A stretch of DNA of 64,000 bases from Cryobacterium ruanii (GTDB lineage Bacteria; Actinomycetota; Actinomycetes; Actinomycetales; Microbacteriaceae). The stretch spans positions 62,001 to 126,000 of the forward strand of contig NZ_SOHK01000017.1 in assembly GCF_004404055.1 (NCBI RefSeq), read 5' to 3'. Shown piece by piece: positions 18,135-26,543 of this stretch (the stretch's first letter is position 1; the number at the start of each line of letters is the position of its first letter). A program made the translations under genes and the position numbers. The notes below the pieces were generated by a model. It had not been told where the DNA came from and did not search any database. It worked only from the letters and a program-made list of their open reading frames with translations.

Positions 18135-19266
18135 ATGACGAACGGGGGCGGGGCAGAGCGGCTGGGTGCGCTCCGCTTTCGCCTCGGTCGCCTGCCGCCG
18201 TGGGGCCTGGTGCTCCTCATCTGGGCGGCGTCGCGGCTGCTGACGACGACCCTGTTGGCCGCCCTGTTCGCCATCGCGACCAGGTACGACTGGGCCTTTG
18301 CGAGCTACCGCAGCGACCCAAGCTTCTTCACCTTTTCCGGCTCGTGGGATAGTTCGTTCTACCGATCGATCGCGCTGTACGGGTATCCGACCGAACTGCC
18401 CACCGACGCGATCGGCAACGTCGAGCCGAATGCCTGGGGCTTTCTGCCGGTGTTCCCGTGGCTCGTGCGCGGCGTGACGGCACTGACCGGCCTCGAATTC
18501 TACGTTGCGGGCGTACTCGTGGCGACCTTGTTCGGTGCCCTGGCGACGCTTGCGCTCTACCGGCTGTTGGCCCCGCGCGTAGGTAGCACCTCGGCGCTGT
18601 GGGCGGTCGCCCTGTTCTGTTTCGGACCGCTCTCGTTCATTCTGCAGGTGGCCTACGCCGAGAGCCTGTTCCTGTTCTGCATGTTCGGCAGCCTCTGGGC
18701 TCTGCTGTCGCGGCGCTACCTGCTCATGATCCCGTTCGCCGTGGTGGCCGCGTTCACCCGGCCGGGAGTGCTCGCGTTGTCGCTGGCCCTCGCAATCATT
18801 CTGTTGCTGCGCTGGCGTGAGCGCGAGCGGTTTCCGTGGCGCGACCGCTGGTCGATCGTGACCGGCGGGCTTGTGATTGCCGCGGCCTGGCCTGGCCTGG
18901 CCGCTCGTGGCCGCCGCCGTCACCGGGGTGCACGACGCCTACCTGGCCACGGAGCTGTCGTGGTGGACCGGCTTCGTCGGCCGGGTCCTCCCGTTCGTGC
19001 CGCTCACCCCGTGGTTTCTGATGGCGACACAGTACCTCGGCGTGGCCGGAATCGTACTGGTGCTCGTTCTCGTGGCGGGATTCGGGTGGTGGTTGTCGCG
19101 GCGGGCGCTGCTTCCGCTTCGGCCGGAGGTGGTGGCGTATTCGGCGAGCTACGGGCTCTACCTGGTGGCGGTGTTCCTGCCGCAGCAAAGCCTGTTCCGC
19201 TTATTGCTGCCGCTAGCGCCGTTGCTCGGCGACCCGGCGCAGCGCGCCCTCCCTCAGACCCCGTAG
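18135..19266 (+). pseudogene. PIG-V-like mannosyltransferase, broken by a 5-bp-repeat frameshift
   Basis: Two frames together encode one multispanning protein. Frame one (from ATG 18135) gives LPPWGLVLLIWAASRLLTTTLL, the luminal FSGSWDSSFYRSIALYGYP with the Asp typical of GT-C mannosyltransferases, and several helices up to about 18880. The continuation (DAYLATELSWWTGFVGRVLPFVPLTPWF...) lies one frame on, to the TGA-terminated end at 19266. The break is at three copies of TGGCC (18888-18902); removing two copies restores AAWPLVAAAVTGVHDAY in one frame. It could be decay, a slippage switch or an assembly error. It would transfer mannose from a lipid donor at the membrane; it is convergent with xylB. 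Confidence 0.8.
18888..18902. repeat. TGGCC pentanucleotide repeat, three copies, at a frameshift
   Basis: Perfect copies at 18888, 18893 and 18898. A single copy would keep the mannosyltransferase frame; three copies shift it by +1. Confidence 0.85.
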
Positions 19267-20669
19267 ATGAGGCCGCGCTGCTCGGCGTACCGGGCCCGCA
19301 CGTCGACGGCCCAGTCCCTGGCGGCAGAAGGCTCGAGTTCGGTCGCGATCTCACGCTTCCACTGCGGGAAGTCGCCATCGAGCGCCCAAGCCGCCTGCCG
19401 GGCGGCACCGAGGGCCACATATTCGCCGGGGGCGGGCAGCACGACAGGCACGCCGAAGACATCCGCTGCAATTTTCTGCACGGCGGGCGACTGTGAGCCA
19501 CCGCCGATCAGAATGACCTGGCGCACGGGCACGCCCTGACGACGAAGCGAATCGAGCGCGTCGGCGAGGCTGCAGACCAGCCCCAAAACGGATGCCTGCG
19601 CCACGTTTTCGGGGCGCATATTGGCCCGGCGCATGCCGGTGAGGGACCCGGTGGCATCCGGCAGGTTGGGGGTACGTTCGCCGTCGAGGTAGGGCAGCAG
19701 CAGCAGCCCGTCGGCGTCGATCGGGGCCGACAGGGCGAGGGCGCCGAAGCGTTCGATATCGACGTCGAGCATGTGGGCGGTGGCCACGAGGGTGCGGGCA
19801 CCGTTGATGGTCGCGAGGAGGGGCAGCTGGCCACCGGCAGCGTCGGCGAACCCGGCGACCGAGCCGGAGGCATCCGCGATACGGGCCGCGGTGCTCGCAA
19901 AGACGGTGCCACTCGTGCCGATCGAGACAACCACATCGCCCTCTGCGACGCCAAGACCGAGCGCGGCCGCGGCGTTGTCGCCGGCGCCGGCCGACACGAT
20001 GACACCACCGGGAGAAACCCCGGCGCGCTCAGACGGCCCGAGCACGCGCGGCACTCGAGCGGACCGGCCAAGGGCGGCCTCGAGCAGGTCGAGGCGGTAC
20101 TCGCTGCTGTGCACCGAGAAATACCCGGTTCCGGAGGCGTCGCTGCGGTCGGTCGTGGCCTCGGCGGGCCGCCCGAGAATGTTCCAGGTAAGCCAGTCGT
20201 GCGGCAGCAAAACCTGCTCCACACGCGCGGCGAGTTCGGGGCGGTTCTCGTGCAGCCAGGCCAGCTTCGTGATCGTGAACGAGGCGACCGGCACCATACC
20301 GATCTCGCTGGCCCACATCGACGCACCGTACTTTTCGGTGAGCGCGGCGGCCTGCGGGGCGCTGCGCACGTCATTCCAGAGCAGGGCGTCGTGCACCGGC
20401 ATGCCAGCACGGTCGAGGGCGACCATGCCGTGTTGCTGCGCGCTCACGCCGAGGGCGAGCACGTTGCCTTCACCCGCAGCGGATGACCCCCCTCCGGCTT
20501 GCTCGAAGGCGTCCCACCAGCGCTTTGGGTCGATGCTCGTGCCGTCGGGGTGCGGCGCGCTGCGCAACTGCAACAGCTCGCCGGTATCGGCGTCGACACT
20601 CACGACTTTGCAACTCTGGGTCGAGGAATCGACCCCGACAACCACCCGACGGTTCAGTGCCAACGTCAT
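19254..20669 (-). CDS. xylB: Xylulokinase (FGGY family)
   Basis: XylB phosphorylates D-xylulose to xylulose-5-phosphate with ATP in the cytoplasm. The 471-residue protein has the FGGY N-terminal RRVVVGVDSSTQSCKVVSVDADTGELL, the substrate motif ALGVSAQQHGMVALD, the ATP-binding DVVVSIGTSGTVFA and the C-terminal VRQVILIGGGSQSPAVQKIAADVFGVPVVLP. The ATG at 20669 directly abuts AAGGGAG with no spacing, so the next TTG two codons on (20663), with a 6-nt gap, may be the real start. It follows the mannitol dehydrogenase, which would make fructose or xylulose from mannitol or arabitol, so the pair suggests polyol use. Confidence 0.94.
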   Translation of the reverse strand: MTLALNRRVVVGVDSSTQSCKVVSVDADTGELLQLRSAPHPDGTSIDPKRWWDAFEQAGGGSSAAGEGNVLALGVSAQQHGMVALDRAGMPVHDALLWNDVRSAPQAAALTEKYGASMWASEIGMVPVASFTITKLAWLHENRPELAARVEQVLLPHDWLTWNILGRPAEATTDRSDASGTGYFSVHSSEYRLDLLEAALGRSARVPRVLGPSERAGVSPGGVIVSAGAGDNAAAALGLGVAEGDVVVSIGTSGTVFASTAARIADASGSVAGFADAAGGQLPLLATINGARTLVATAHMLDVDIERFGALALSAPIDADGLLLLPYLDGERTPNLPDATGSLTGMRRANMRPENVAQASVLGLVCSLADALDSLRRQGVPVRQVILIGGGSQSPAVQKIAADVFGVPVVLPAPGEYVALGAARQAAWALDGDFPQWKREIATELEPSAARDWAVDVRARYAEQRGLIYGV

Positions 20670-20699
20670 CTCCCTTAAAGCCCGGTTCGTTTGATCAGC

Positions 20700-22203
20700 T
20701 TAATCGAGCGACTCGGTGAGCACCTCGAGGGTGCGGCGTGCTCCAACGGTGTGCAGCAGGTCGAGCGCGCGGTCGTAGGCTGCCACGAACGCGGCGTCAT
20801 CGATGAGGGCGCCAAACAGGTCGCGGTCGCGCAGGAACGCGTGCGGGTCGGTCTGGTAGCCGGCGGCGCTCTGCATGACCGTGTCCTTGATGCGGTCCAC
20901 GACGTCGATCGGTTCGCCCTGCTCGTCGGTCCCCTCGGCGTAACGCGCCCAGCTCGCCACGATCGCGGCCGAGAGGGCGAGCTCGCCGCCGCGCGCCGAT
21001 TGCTCCCGGATCACCGGTAGCAACCACTTGGGAATGCGGTCGCTCGACTCGGCGGCCAATCGCGCCACGGTGTCGCGCACGCCCGGGTTGCTGAAGCGCT
21101 CGATCAGCTGGGTCTTGTAGTCCTCGAGGTCGATTCCCGGCACCGGTTTGCGTCGGCGACCCCTCGCGGTCCATGTAGGCGCGCAGAAAACCGGCGATGA
21201 GAGGGTCAGCCACGGCGTCATGCACGAGGCGATAGCCGCACAGGTGCGCAAAATAAGCCAGGCCCTGATGGCTCGCGTTGAGCAGGCGCAGCTTCATGAG
21301 CTCGTAGGGTTCGACGTCACTCACGAGTTGGGCGGCAGACTTCTCGTAGGGCGGGCGGCCGGCGGTGAAGGAGTCTTCGAGCACCCACTGCAAGAACGGC
21401 TCGCAAACGACGGGCCAGCGGTCGGCGAGCCCGAACGTCTCAGCGATCTGAGCTCGATCGTCGTCGGTCGTGACCGGGGTGATGCGGTCGACCATGGAGT
21501 TCGGAAAGCTCACAGAGGCGTCGATCCAGGCGCCGAGGTCGCCGTCCTTCGCCGTGGCGAAGGCCACGAACGCGCGCCGGGCGACGCGACCGTTGTCCTG
21601 CAGGTTGTCGCAGGACATCACGGTGAACGGCACAATGTTGCGGTCGCGGCGGCGGCGCAGGGCCTCGACGACGAGGCCGAAGACCGTCGCGGGGGCAGCA
21701 TCCGCTTGCAGGTCAGCAGCGACCTGCGGGTTGCCGAGATCGAATTGACCGCTGACCGGGTGAATGTTGTAGCCGCCCTCGGTGACGGTGAGCGAGACGA
21801 TCCTCACCTCGGGGCTCGCGAGGCGTTCGATCACGACCTCCACGTCGTCGGGGGCGAACAGGTAGTCGATGATAGACCCGATCACGCGGGCGTCGAGGCT
21901 GCCGTCCGGGTGCTTCACGACGAGGGTGTAGAGACCGTTCTGCTCGAGCAGCGCGTCGCGCATGCGGGCGTCGGAGGGCATCACACCGACGCCGCAGATG
22001 GCGAAGTCCCGGGCAAGGCCCTGCTGCAGCAGGTCGTCGATCATGAGGGCCTGGTGCGCGCGGTGAAAACCGCCGACGCCGAAGTGCACGATGCCGGCGG
22101 TGAGTCCGGCGCGGTCGTAGCGGGGAACCTCCACGGCGGGCGACAACGACGGCAGCGTCGCGTTGCTCAGCTGGACCAGCGTGGGGGGCGTGGTGTCGGT
22201 CAT
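20700..22203 (-). pseudogene. Mannitol/polyol 2-dehydrogenase, single-base frameshift
   Basis: Polyol dehydrogenases of the long-chain family oxidise mannitol or arabitol to the ketose with NAD. Residues 1-346 run from ATG 22203 with GIVHFGVGGFHRAHQALMIDDLL and PNSMVDRITPVTTDDDRA, and the catalytic region MKLRLLNASHQGLAYFAHLCGY. After YMDREGSPTQ the frame is lost; PVPGIDLEDYKTQLIERFSNPGVRDTVARL... continues one base off to the stop at 20700. Dropping one base in the AAA run (TTT at 21147-21149 on plus) restores a full protein of about 500 residues. Either a recent mutation or a sequencing error. It is upstream of xylB and overlaps the HAD gene by 4 bp. Confidence 0.85.
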
Positions 22204-22892
22204 GCGTTCCTCATTCCTACGGTGCTGTCTGGTCGGGGTCGGCGCAATTGCACCGCATCGCCCAAATGCAATCGGGTGCCATCAAAGCGGATACCGGTCA
22301 GGTCGGCTAAAACGAGGGTCGCCTTGGTCTCGAGCCCGCGCGCTCCGATGCCGACGGTGAGCCCGATCCGGGCGGCCTGGGCCGACTGAACGCCGGCGTC
22401 GGCGTCTTCGAACACCACCCCGCGGCGCGGATCGATGCCCAGCCGGTCTGCCCCGAGGCGGTACGGATCGGGGGCGGGTTTGCCATTGCCGACGTCGTCG
22501 AAGGTGACCAGGCCCACCGGGCACGGCAGCCCGGCAGCGTGCAGGCGGGCGCGGGCTACGAGGGCCACGGCGCTCGTTACGATGGTGAAACGGCCGGTCG
22601 GCAGCGCCTGCAGCAGATCGCGGGCACCGGGCAGGGCGCGCACGAGCGGGGCTGTCTCGACCTCTTTCAGCATGAGCGCGTGGTCGGCGCGGTCAACGTC
22701 GGCCGCCGGCACGAGTTCGGCAATCGTCTCCCTGGCCGGTCGGCCATGGATGATGTCACGGTCGAAGTCGAAGCCGGGCGCGTACTCCACGGCCCACTCG
22801 TTCCAGGCCATCGCCGCCGCTTCGTCGGAGTTGACAAGCACTCCGTCGCAGTCGAAGAGCAAGCCATCAACCGGGTAGCTGCCGGCGGTCAC
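22200..22892 (-). CDS. HAD-superfamily sugar phosphatase / phosphoglucomutase-like
   Basis: The GTG start at 22892 overlaps the DeoR stop (GTGA) and gives 230 residues. Motif I is LLFDCDGVLVNSD (about residues 11-23), motif II IVTSAVALVARARL, motif III NGKPAPDPYRLGADRLGI and motif IV VVFEDADAGVQSAQAARI. DCDGV and the cap domain place it with subfamily IA enzymes that dephosphorylate small sugar phosphates or act as beta-phosphoglucomutases. In this operon it is likely to act on a polyol- or sugar-phosphate, which is inference. The stop overlaps the mannitol dehydrogenase start by 4 bp. Confidence 0.88.
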   Translation of the reverse strand: MTAGSYPVDGLLFDCDGVLVNSDEAAAMAWNEWAVEYAPGFDFDRDIIHGRPARETIAELVPAADVDRADHALMLKEVETAPLVRALPGARDLLQALPTGRFTIVTSAVALVARARLHAAGLPCPVGLVTFDDVGNGKPAPDPYRLGADRLGIDPRRGVVFEDADAGVQSAQAARIGLTVGIGARGLETKATLVLADLTGIRFDGTRLHLGDAVQLRRPRPDSTVGMRNA

Positions 22893-23538
22893 GGTGCGAC
22901 CTCAGTTTCGAGCGGAACGGCACACAGAACGGGCACGCCGGCCTCGGCGGCCAGGGTGAGCACCGCGTGGCTCACTCCGGCATCGACCACGAGGTGGTCA
23001 AGTTCGTCGAGCTGCGCGAACTTCACGAGGCCGTGGGCGTCGAGCTGGTCGTGGTTGGCGATGAGCACGACGGTAGTGGCGGCATCCATTGCGGCACGCT
23101 TGACACGGGCGGCCTTCGGGTTTGTGGCCAACAGCTGACCGTCGCTGGTGAGCCCGCTGACGCTGATGAACGCCGTGTCGATGCGAATGTGTTCGAGCGA
23201 TTCGCGGGTCCACTGGCCGGATTGCGAGTCATCGTCGGGGTCGACGGTCCCGCCGAGGTTGTAGACCGAGAGCTCGGCGTTGCGGCTCGCCACGAGAGCA
23301 ACCGGAATCGACGTCGTGACCACCTGCAGGGCGGCCGAATTGATCGCTCCGCCGTGCGCTCGACGCAGGAGCCCCCGTCTTCGAGGGTGCGCAGGTCGCG
23401 GCGGATGGACTCCTCGGCCACGGCGAGCGATTCGGCGAGCTCGTTCACTTCGACCCGGCCGGCGTCGGCGAGCGCGGCCAGGATGCTGGCACGCCGCTCG
23501 TCGGCACTTCGGCTGGTTCCTGCTGGTTCCGGTTTCAT
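22889..23538 (-). pseudogene. DeoR-family regulator, frameshifted and internally deleted
   Basis: From ATG 23538 the DeoR helix-turn-helix is intact (DERRASILAALADAGRVEVNELAESLAVAEESIRRDLRTLEDGG). The frame breaks at five G residues (CCCCC at 23372-23376 on plus); one more G would give the family sequence GGLLRRAHGGAIN. Then the family's usual segment of roughly 50-60 residues between HGGA and VVTTSIPVALVASRN, containing the sugar-phosphate sensor start, is missing, and the rest (SVYNLGGTVDPDD... to 22889) is in the second frame. Both lesions together make a true pseudogene likely. It would have controlled the downstream polyol genes. Confidence 0.8.
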
Positions 23539-23563
23539 TTGACTCCCCTGAGTCTATCGATCG

Positions 23564-23875
23564 CTACTTGATCGCGCCCATGGCCAGGCCGGTGACGAGG
23601 CGTTTTTGCGCCAGCCAGCCGGCCAGCACCACGGGCAGGACCGCAAGGTTCGATGCTGCGGAGAGTACCGCGAGAAACTGCCCGCGTCCGTCGACGAAGC
23701 TGCCGAGGAACGGCGGGGTGGTGCGTGCCATGGTCGAGGTGAGCAGGCTGGCCAGGAAGTATTCGTTCCAGGCGAAGATGAAGCAGATCAGCGCGTCGGT
23801 CGACTTGATGATCGGGCGAATCGAGAGGCCGTAGGCCGCATGAATGGCCAGCAACAGCACGATGACGGTGCTCAT
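23564..23875 (-). pseudogene. Remnant of a MalG-type sugar ABC permease
   Basis: The C-terminal LICFIFAWNEYFLASLLTSTMARTTPPFLGSF...LPVVLAGWLAQKRLVTGLAMGAIK is typical of the last two helices of polyol/sugar ABC permeases (MtlF/MalG class). The preceding STVIVLLLAIHAAYGLSIRP resembles an earlier helix of the same family, but the intervening region with the EAA cytoplasmic loop is missing, as is the N-terminus. It therefore cannot be functional. It lies directly upstream of the broken DeoR gene and fits loss of a mannitol/sorbitol ABC importer. Confidence 0.72.
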
Positions 23876-23895
23876 GACGCTCGCAGACGATCCAC

Positions 23896-24108
23896 GTGAA
23901 GATGGTGAGGGCCGTGCTAAAGGCGCGGTGGCGCATCCGCTTGCTGCGGCGGCGCGTGCTCGCGCTGACCTCGAGCAAGATCGGCCAGAACTCGTTCTGC
24001 CGCGTCGCCGACGCCAACGAATTCGATCTCATCATCACCGACGACGGGGTCGACCCGCGTCAGGCCCGCAAGCTGACTGCCGCCGGGCCCGAGCTCGCGA
24101 TCGTCTGA
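23896..24108 (+). pseudogene. C-terminal fragment of a DeoR-family regulator
   Basis: The tail VLALTSSKIGQNSFCRVADANEFDLIITDDGVDPRQARKLTAAGPELAIV is the conserved end of the DeoR sugar-sensor domain (SSK...F...D..ITD). Only about 50 residues are recognisable, from about 23955 to the TGA at 24108; no HTH precedes it. It is on the opposite strand to the adjacent permease remnant, so the junction near 23880-23950 is a deletion or rearrangement scar. Confidence 0.7.
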
Positions 24109-24199
24109 GGTATGCGCGGTGTCCCGGAGTCAGACTGTCTACCTGAGATTCCATAGCGTGCGCTGCCCGGGAGCTTTTTACGACCACCTCCTGCACGTC

Positions 24200-24286
24200 G
24201 ACCCGTGAGTTTTTGCGCACGACTTATAAGTCGTGGCGTTTGAATCGGGCCAGACCTCATGGCTCGACGCTGGAAACTCACGGGTC
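24200..24286. repeat. Palindromic intergenic element, copy 1
   Basis: A 13-bp perfect inverted repeat (GACCCGTGAGTTT at 24200-24212 against 24274-24286) encloses a separate 16-bp perfect palindrome at 24219-24234 centred on TTATAA. The same GACCCGTGAGTTT arm recurs on the other side of the next gene at 25272. Confidence 0.85.
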
Positions 24287-24295
24287 GGCGGCCGC

Positions 24296-25189
24296 TCAGG
24301 CCAGGGTGCCGTCGACCAGCTTCACGATCATGGAACAGTCCTTGCCCCCCTGGCCCTGGTCGATCAGGCGCTGGAACAGTTGCTGCACGTGCGTGCCAAT
24401 CTCGAGCGGCGTATCGGTTGCGGCAGCAGCGGCGACCGCCAGGCCGATGTCCTTATTGGCGAGCTCGGCCGTGAAGGTCGGCGCGAAATCACGGTTCACG
24501 GCCGCTGACGGCACCACCCCCGCAATCGGATACCAGGTGCGCAGCGCCCAGCTGTCGCCCGACGAAACGGATGCGATATCCCAGAACACCTGCTTGTCCA
24601 GCCCCAGCCGCTCGGCCAAAACCGCACCCTCCGAGGTCGCGGCCAGGTTGATGAACAGCATCAGGTTGTTGCAGATCTTCGCGGCCTGGCCGGTTGTGGC
24701 ACCGCCGGTGGGGATGATATTCGCGGCCATCGGCTCGATGTAGGCGGTCGCGTCGGTAACGGCATCCGCTTCACCGCCAATCATGAAGGTGAGGGTGCCA
24801 GCTTCGGCGCCGGTGATTCCGCCCGAGACCGGGGCGTCGACGAAACGAAAACCCGCCGCAGCGGCCGCATCGTGCAGCGCCTGGGCCGACTCGATATCGA
24901 TCGTCGAGGAGTCCACCAGCAGGGTCGACGTGGCGGCGTGGGCTAGCACGCCCTCGTCACCGAAGTACACCGCACGGGCGTGATCACCCTTGGGGAGCAT
25001 GGTGAAGACCACGTCGGCGCCTGCGACGGTGTCTGCAATGCTCGTCGCTCGGGTGACGCCGGAGGCCACCGCGGCGTCGAGCGCCGGGGCGCTCAAGTCG
25101 AAGCCGCGCACGCTGTGCCCGGCCTTCACCAGGTTCGCCGTCATGGGGCCGCCCATGTGGCCCAGCCCAATCCATCCGATGACCGCCAT
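24296..25189 (-). CDS. mmsB: 3-hydroxyisobutyrate dehydrogenase-like oxidoreductase
   Basis: The ATG at 25189 (MAVIGWIGLGHMGGPMTANLVKAGHSVRGF) has AAGGAG 7 nt upstream and gives 297 residues. The N-terminus is the NAD(P)-binding GxGxMGxPM motif; FVDAPVSGGITGAEAGTLTFMIGG is the substrate motif and the catalytic lysine is in GQAAKICNNLMLFINLAATSEG. Family members oxidise 3-hydroxyisobutyrate (valine breakdown) or reduce tartronate semialdehyde. No valine genes are nearby, so the symbol reflects the closest family and not a proven substrate. It stands alone between two palindromic repeats. Confidence 0.87.
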   Translation of the reverse strand: MAVIGWIGLGHMGGPMTANLVKAGHSVRGFDLSAPALDAAVASGVTRATSIADTVAGADVVFTMLPKGDHARAVYFGDEGVLAHAATSTLLVDSSTIDIESAQALHDAAAAAGFRFVDAPVSGGITGAEAGTLTFMIGGEADAVTDATAYIEPMAANIIPTGGATTGQAAKICNNLMLFINLAATSEGAVLAERLGLDKQVFWDIASVSSGDSWALRTWYPIAGVVPSAAVNRDFAPTFTAELANKDIGLAVAAAAATDTPLEIGTHVQQLFQRLIDQGQGGKDCSMIVKLVDGTLA

Positions 25190-25271
25190 GGTATAGCTCC
25201 TTCGCATAGGTGGCGGGCGTCCATGCCCGACAACCCCACGATGGCACAATTTGTCGGCGAGACCGGGTGCC

Positions 25272-25385
25272 GACCCGTGAGTTTCGATCACTGACCCGTG
25301 AATGTCAGCCCGAAAAACGTTCAAGCGGGGTCAACAATCACGGCTCGGCAGCTGCACCTGCAGCGGCGTGAAACTCACGACTCGG
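25272..25385. repeat. Palindromic intergenic element, copy 2
   Basis: GACCCGTGAGTTTC at 25272-25285 pairs with GAAACTCACGACTCGG at 25370-25385 with two mismatches. An extra partial arm (TGACCCGTGAATGTC) starts at 25292. It shares its arms with the element at 24200-24286 but has a longer, different interior. Confidence 0.8.
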
Positions 25386-25450
25386 CGAAAGAAGGACGAC
25401 CCGAAAGCGGATGCCCCGCAGCCACACCGTCTCCGGGCCCAACCTATGAA

Positions 25451-25480
25451 CGTGGGCCCAGTTTATAAACTGGGCCCACG
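25451..25480. promoter_or_regulatory. Perfect 30-bp palindrome
   Basis: All 15 bases of each half pair; the half-site reads CGTGGGCCCAGTTTA and the centre is TTTATAAA. It is 18 bp beyond the stop of the beta-lactamase-like gene, so it may act as a terminator hairpin without a U tract, or as a strong dimer-binding site. Confidence 0.85.
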
Positions 25481-25497
25481 CACGGAGCCCGTCCGTG

Positions 25498-26460
25498 TCA
25501 GTGCACGTACTCCAGCAGATCGGCCCCAACCGCGCGCATGCCGTCGAGCACCGCGAGCCGCGTCATCAGCTGCCCGTCGTCGAACAGCATCGAGACGGCG
25601 TAGGTCACACCGGCGCGCGGACCGCGGAGGATTCCCACCTCGCTGCGCACCCCCGCGGTCGTTCCCGTCTTGTTGACCATGAGCAGCCCGTGGTCGCTCT
25701 CCCGGTGCGCGAGCGGATCGAGCCCGAACGCACTCGCCACGAGCGACAGGTCAGTGTTGAGCGACAGCCAGCCGATCACCCGTGCGCTCGTCTCGGCATC
25801 GACGATTTCGCCGCGGGCCAAGGCCGTGAACAGCCAGGTGAGTTCCTTCGCGCTGCCCACCGACAGTTGTGGTGCATCATCCGGGCCACGCCGGTCGCGC
25901 ACGAGGTCGAGCAGCGCCGTGCGACTAAGACCGAGCTGCTCGGTGCGGGCGCGCACCGCGTGCAGCCCAACGGCCCGGATGAGCACGTTGGTCGCGAGAT
26001 TGTCGCTCGTCGCCCCGACCAGCGCGGCGAGGTCGGCGACGCCGAGCCGAGCCACCTGCAGGTGCTGCCAGACGCCGGAATCGCCCACGGCATCGGCCAC
26101 CGAGCGCTCGAGCATCGTGGCCAGGCCGAATTCAGCATCGTTCAGGCGAGCGGCGACCTCGATCAGAAGCAGCACCTTGCCCACGCTCGCCGTGGGCATC
26201 GCTACGTGGTCGTCGACCGAAAACAGCACCCGTCCGGTCGAGAGGTCGGTCGCCCTCGCCGAGACCTGCACTCCGTTGAGAGCGAGCTCGCCCAGGGAGA
26301 TAAAACCCCGGGCAAAGTTCTCGGGAACATCGGTGCCACGATGCTTGCCGCCGGGCGCAGCGGCATGGCGGGAATGACCGGCATCCCCGGCATTCAGGCT
26401 GGCGCGGCGGCCACCGGCATCCGCCGACGCGCCCGCGTCGCCGTGATTCGGAAAGTCCAT
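25498..26460 (-). CDS. Class A beta-lactamase-fold serine hydrolase, no signal peptide
   Basis: All three active-site motifs of class A penicillin-recognising enzymes are present: SxxK in MPTASVGKVLLL, SDN in VGATSDNLATN and KTG in MVNKTGTTAGVRSEVG. The ATG at 26460 with AAGGGG about 8 nt upstream gives 320 residues. The first 50 residues are Gly/Ala/His-rich and hydrophilic (MDFPNHGDAGASADAGGRR), with no signal peptide, so the protein appears cytoplasmic or exported by an unknown route. It could be a peptidase or esterase rather than an antibiotic-resistance enzyme. Next upstream on the same strand is the M13 peptidase gene, about 84 bp away. Confidence 0.85.
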   Translation of the reverse strand: MDFPNHGDAGASADAGGRRASLNAGDAGHSRHAAAPGGKHRGTDVPENFARGFISLGELALNGVQVSARATDLSTGRVLFSVDDHVAMPTASVGKVLLLIEVAARLNDAEFGLATMLERSVADAVGDSGVWQHLQVARLGVADLAALVGATSDNLATNVLIRAVGLHAVRARTEQLGLSRTALLDLVRDRRGPDDAPQLSVGSAKELTWLFTALARGEIVDAETSARVIGWLSLNTDLSLVASAFGLDPLAHRESDHGLLMVNKTGTTAGVRSEVGILRGPRAGVTYAVSMLFDDGQLMTRLAVLDGMRAVGADLLEYVH

Positions 26461-26543
26461 TGTCGGCCCCTTCCTTCCCCGGCGCGGCCATGCACCCGCC
26501 ATCCCCTGCTCGTTCGACTCAGGCCCACACTAACCCAGTCGTG

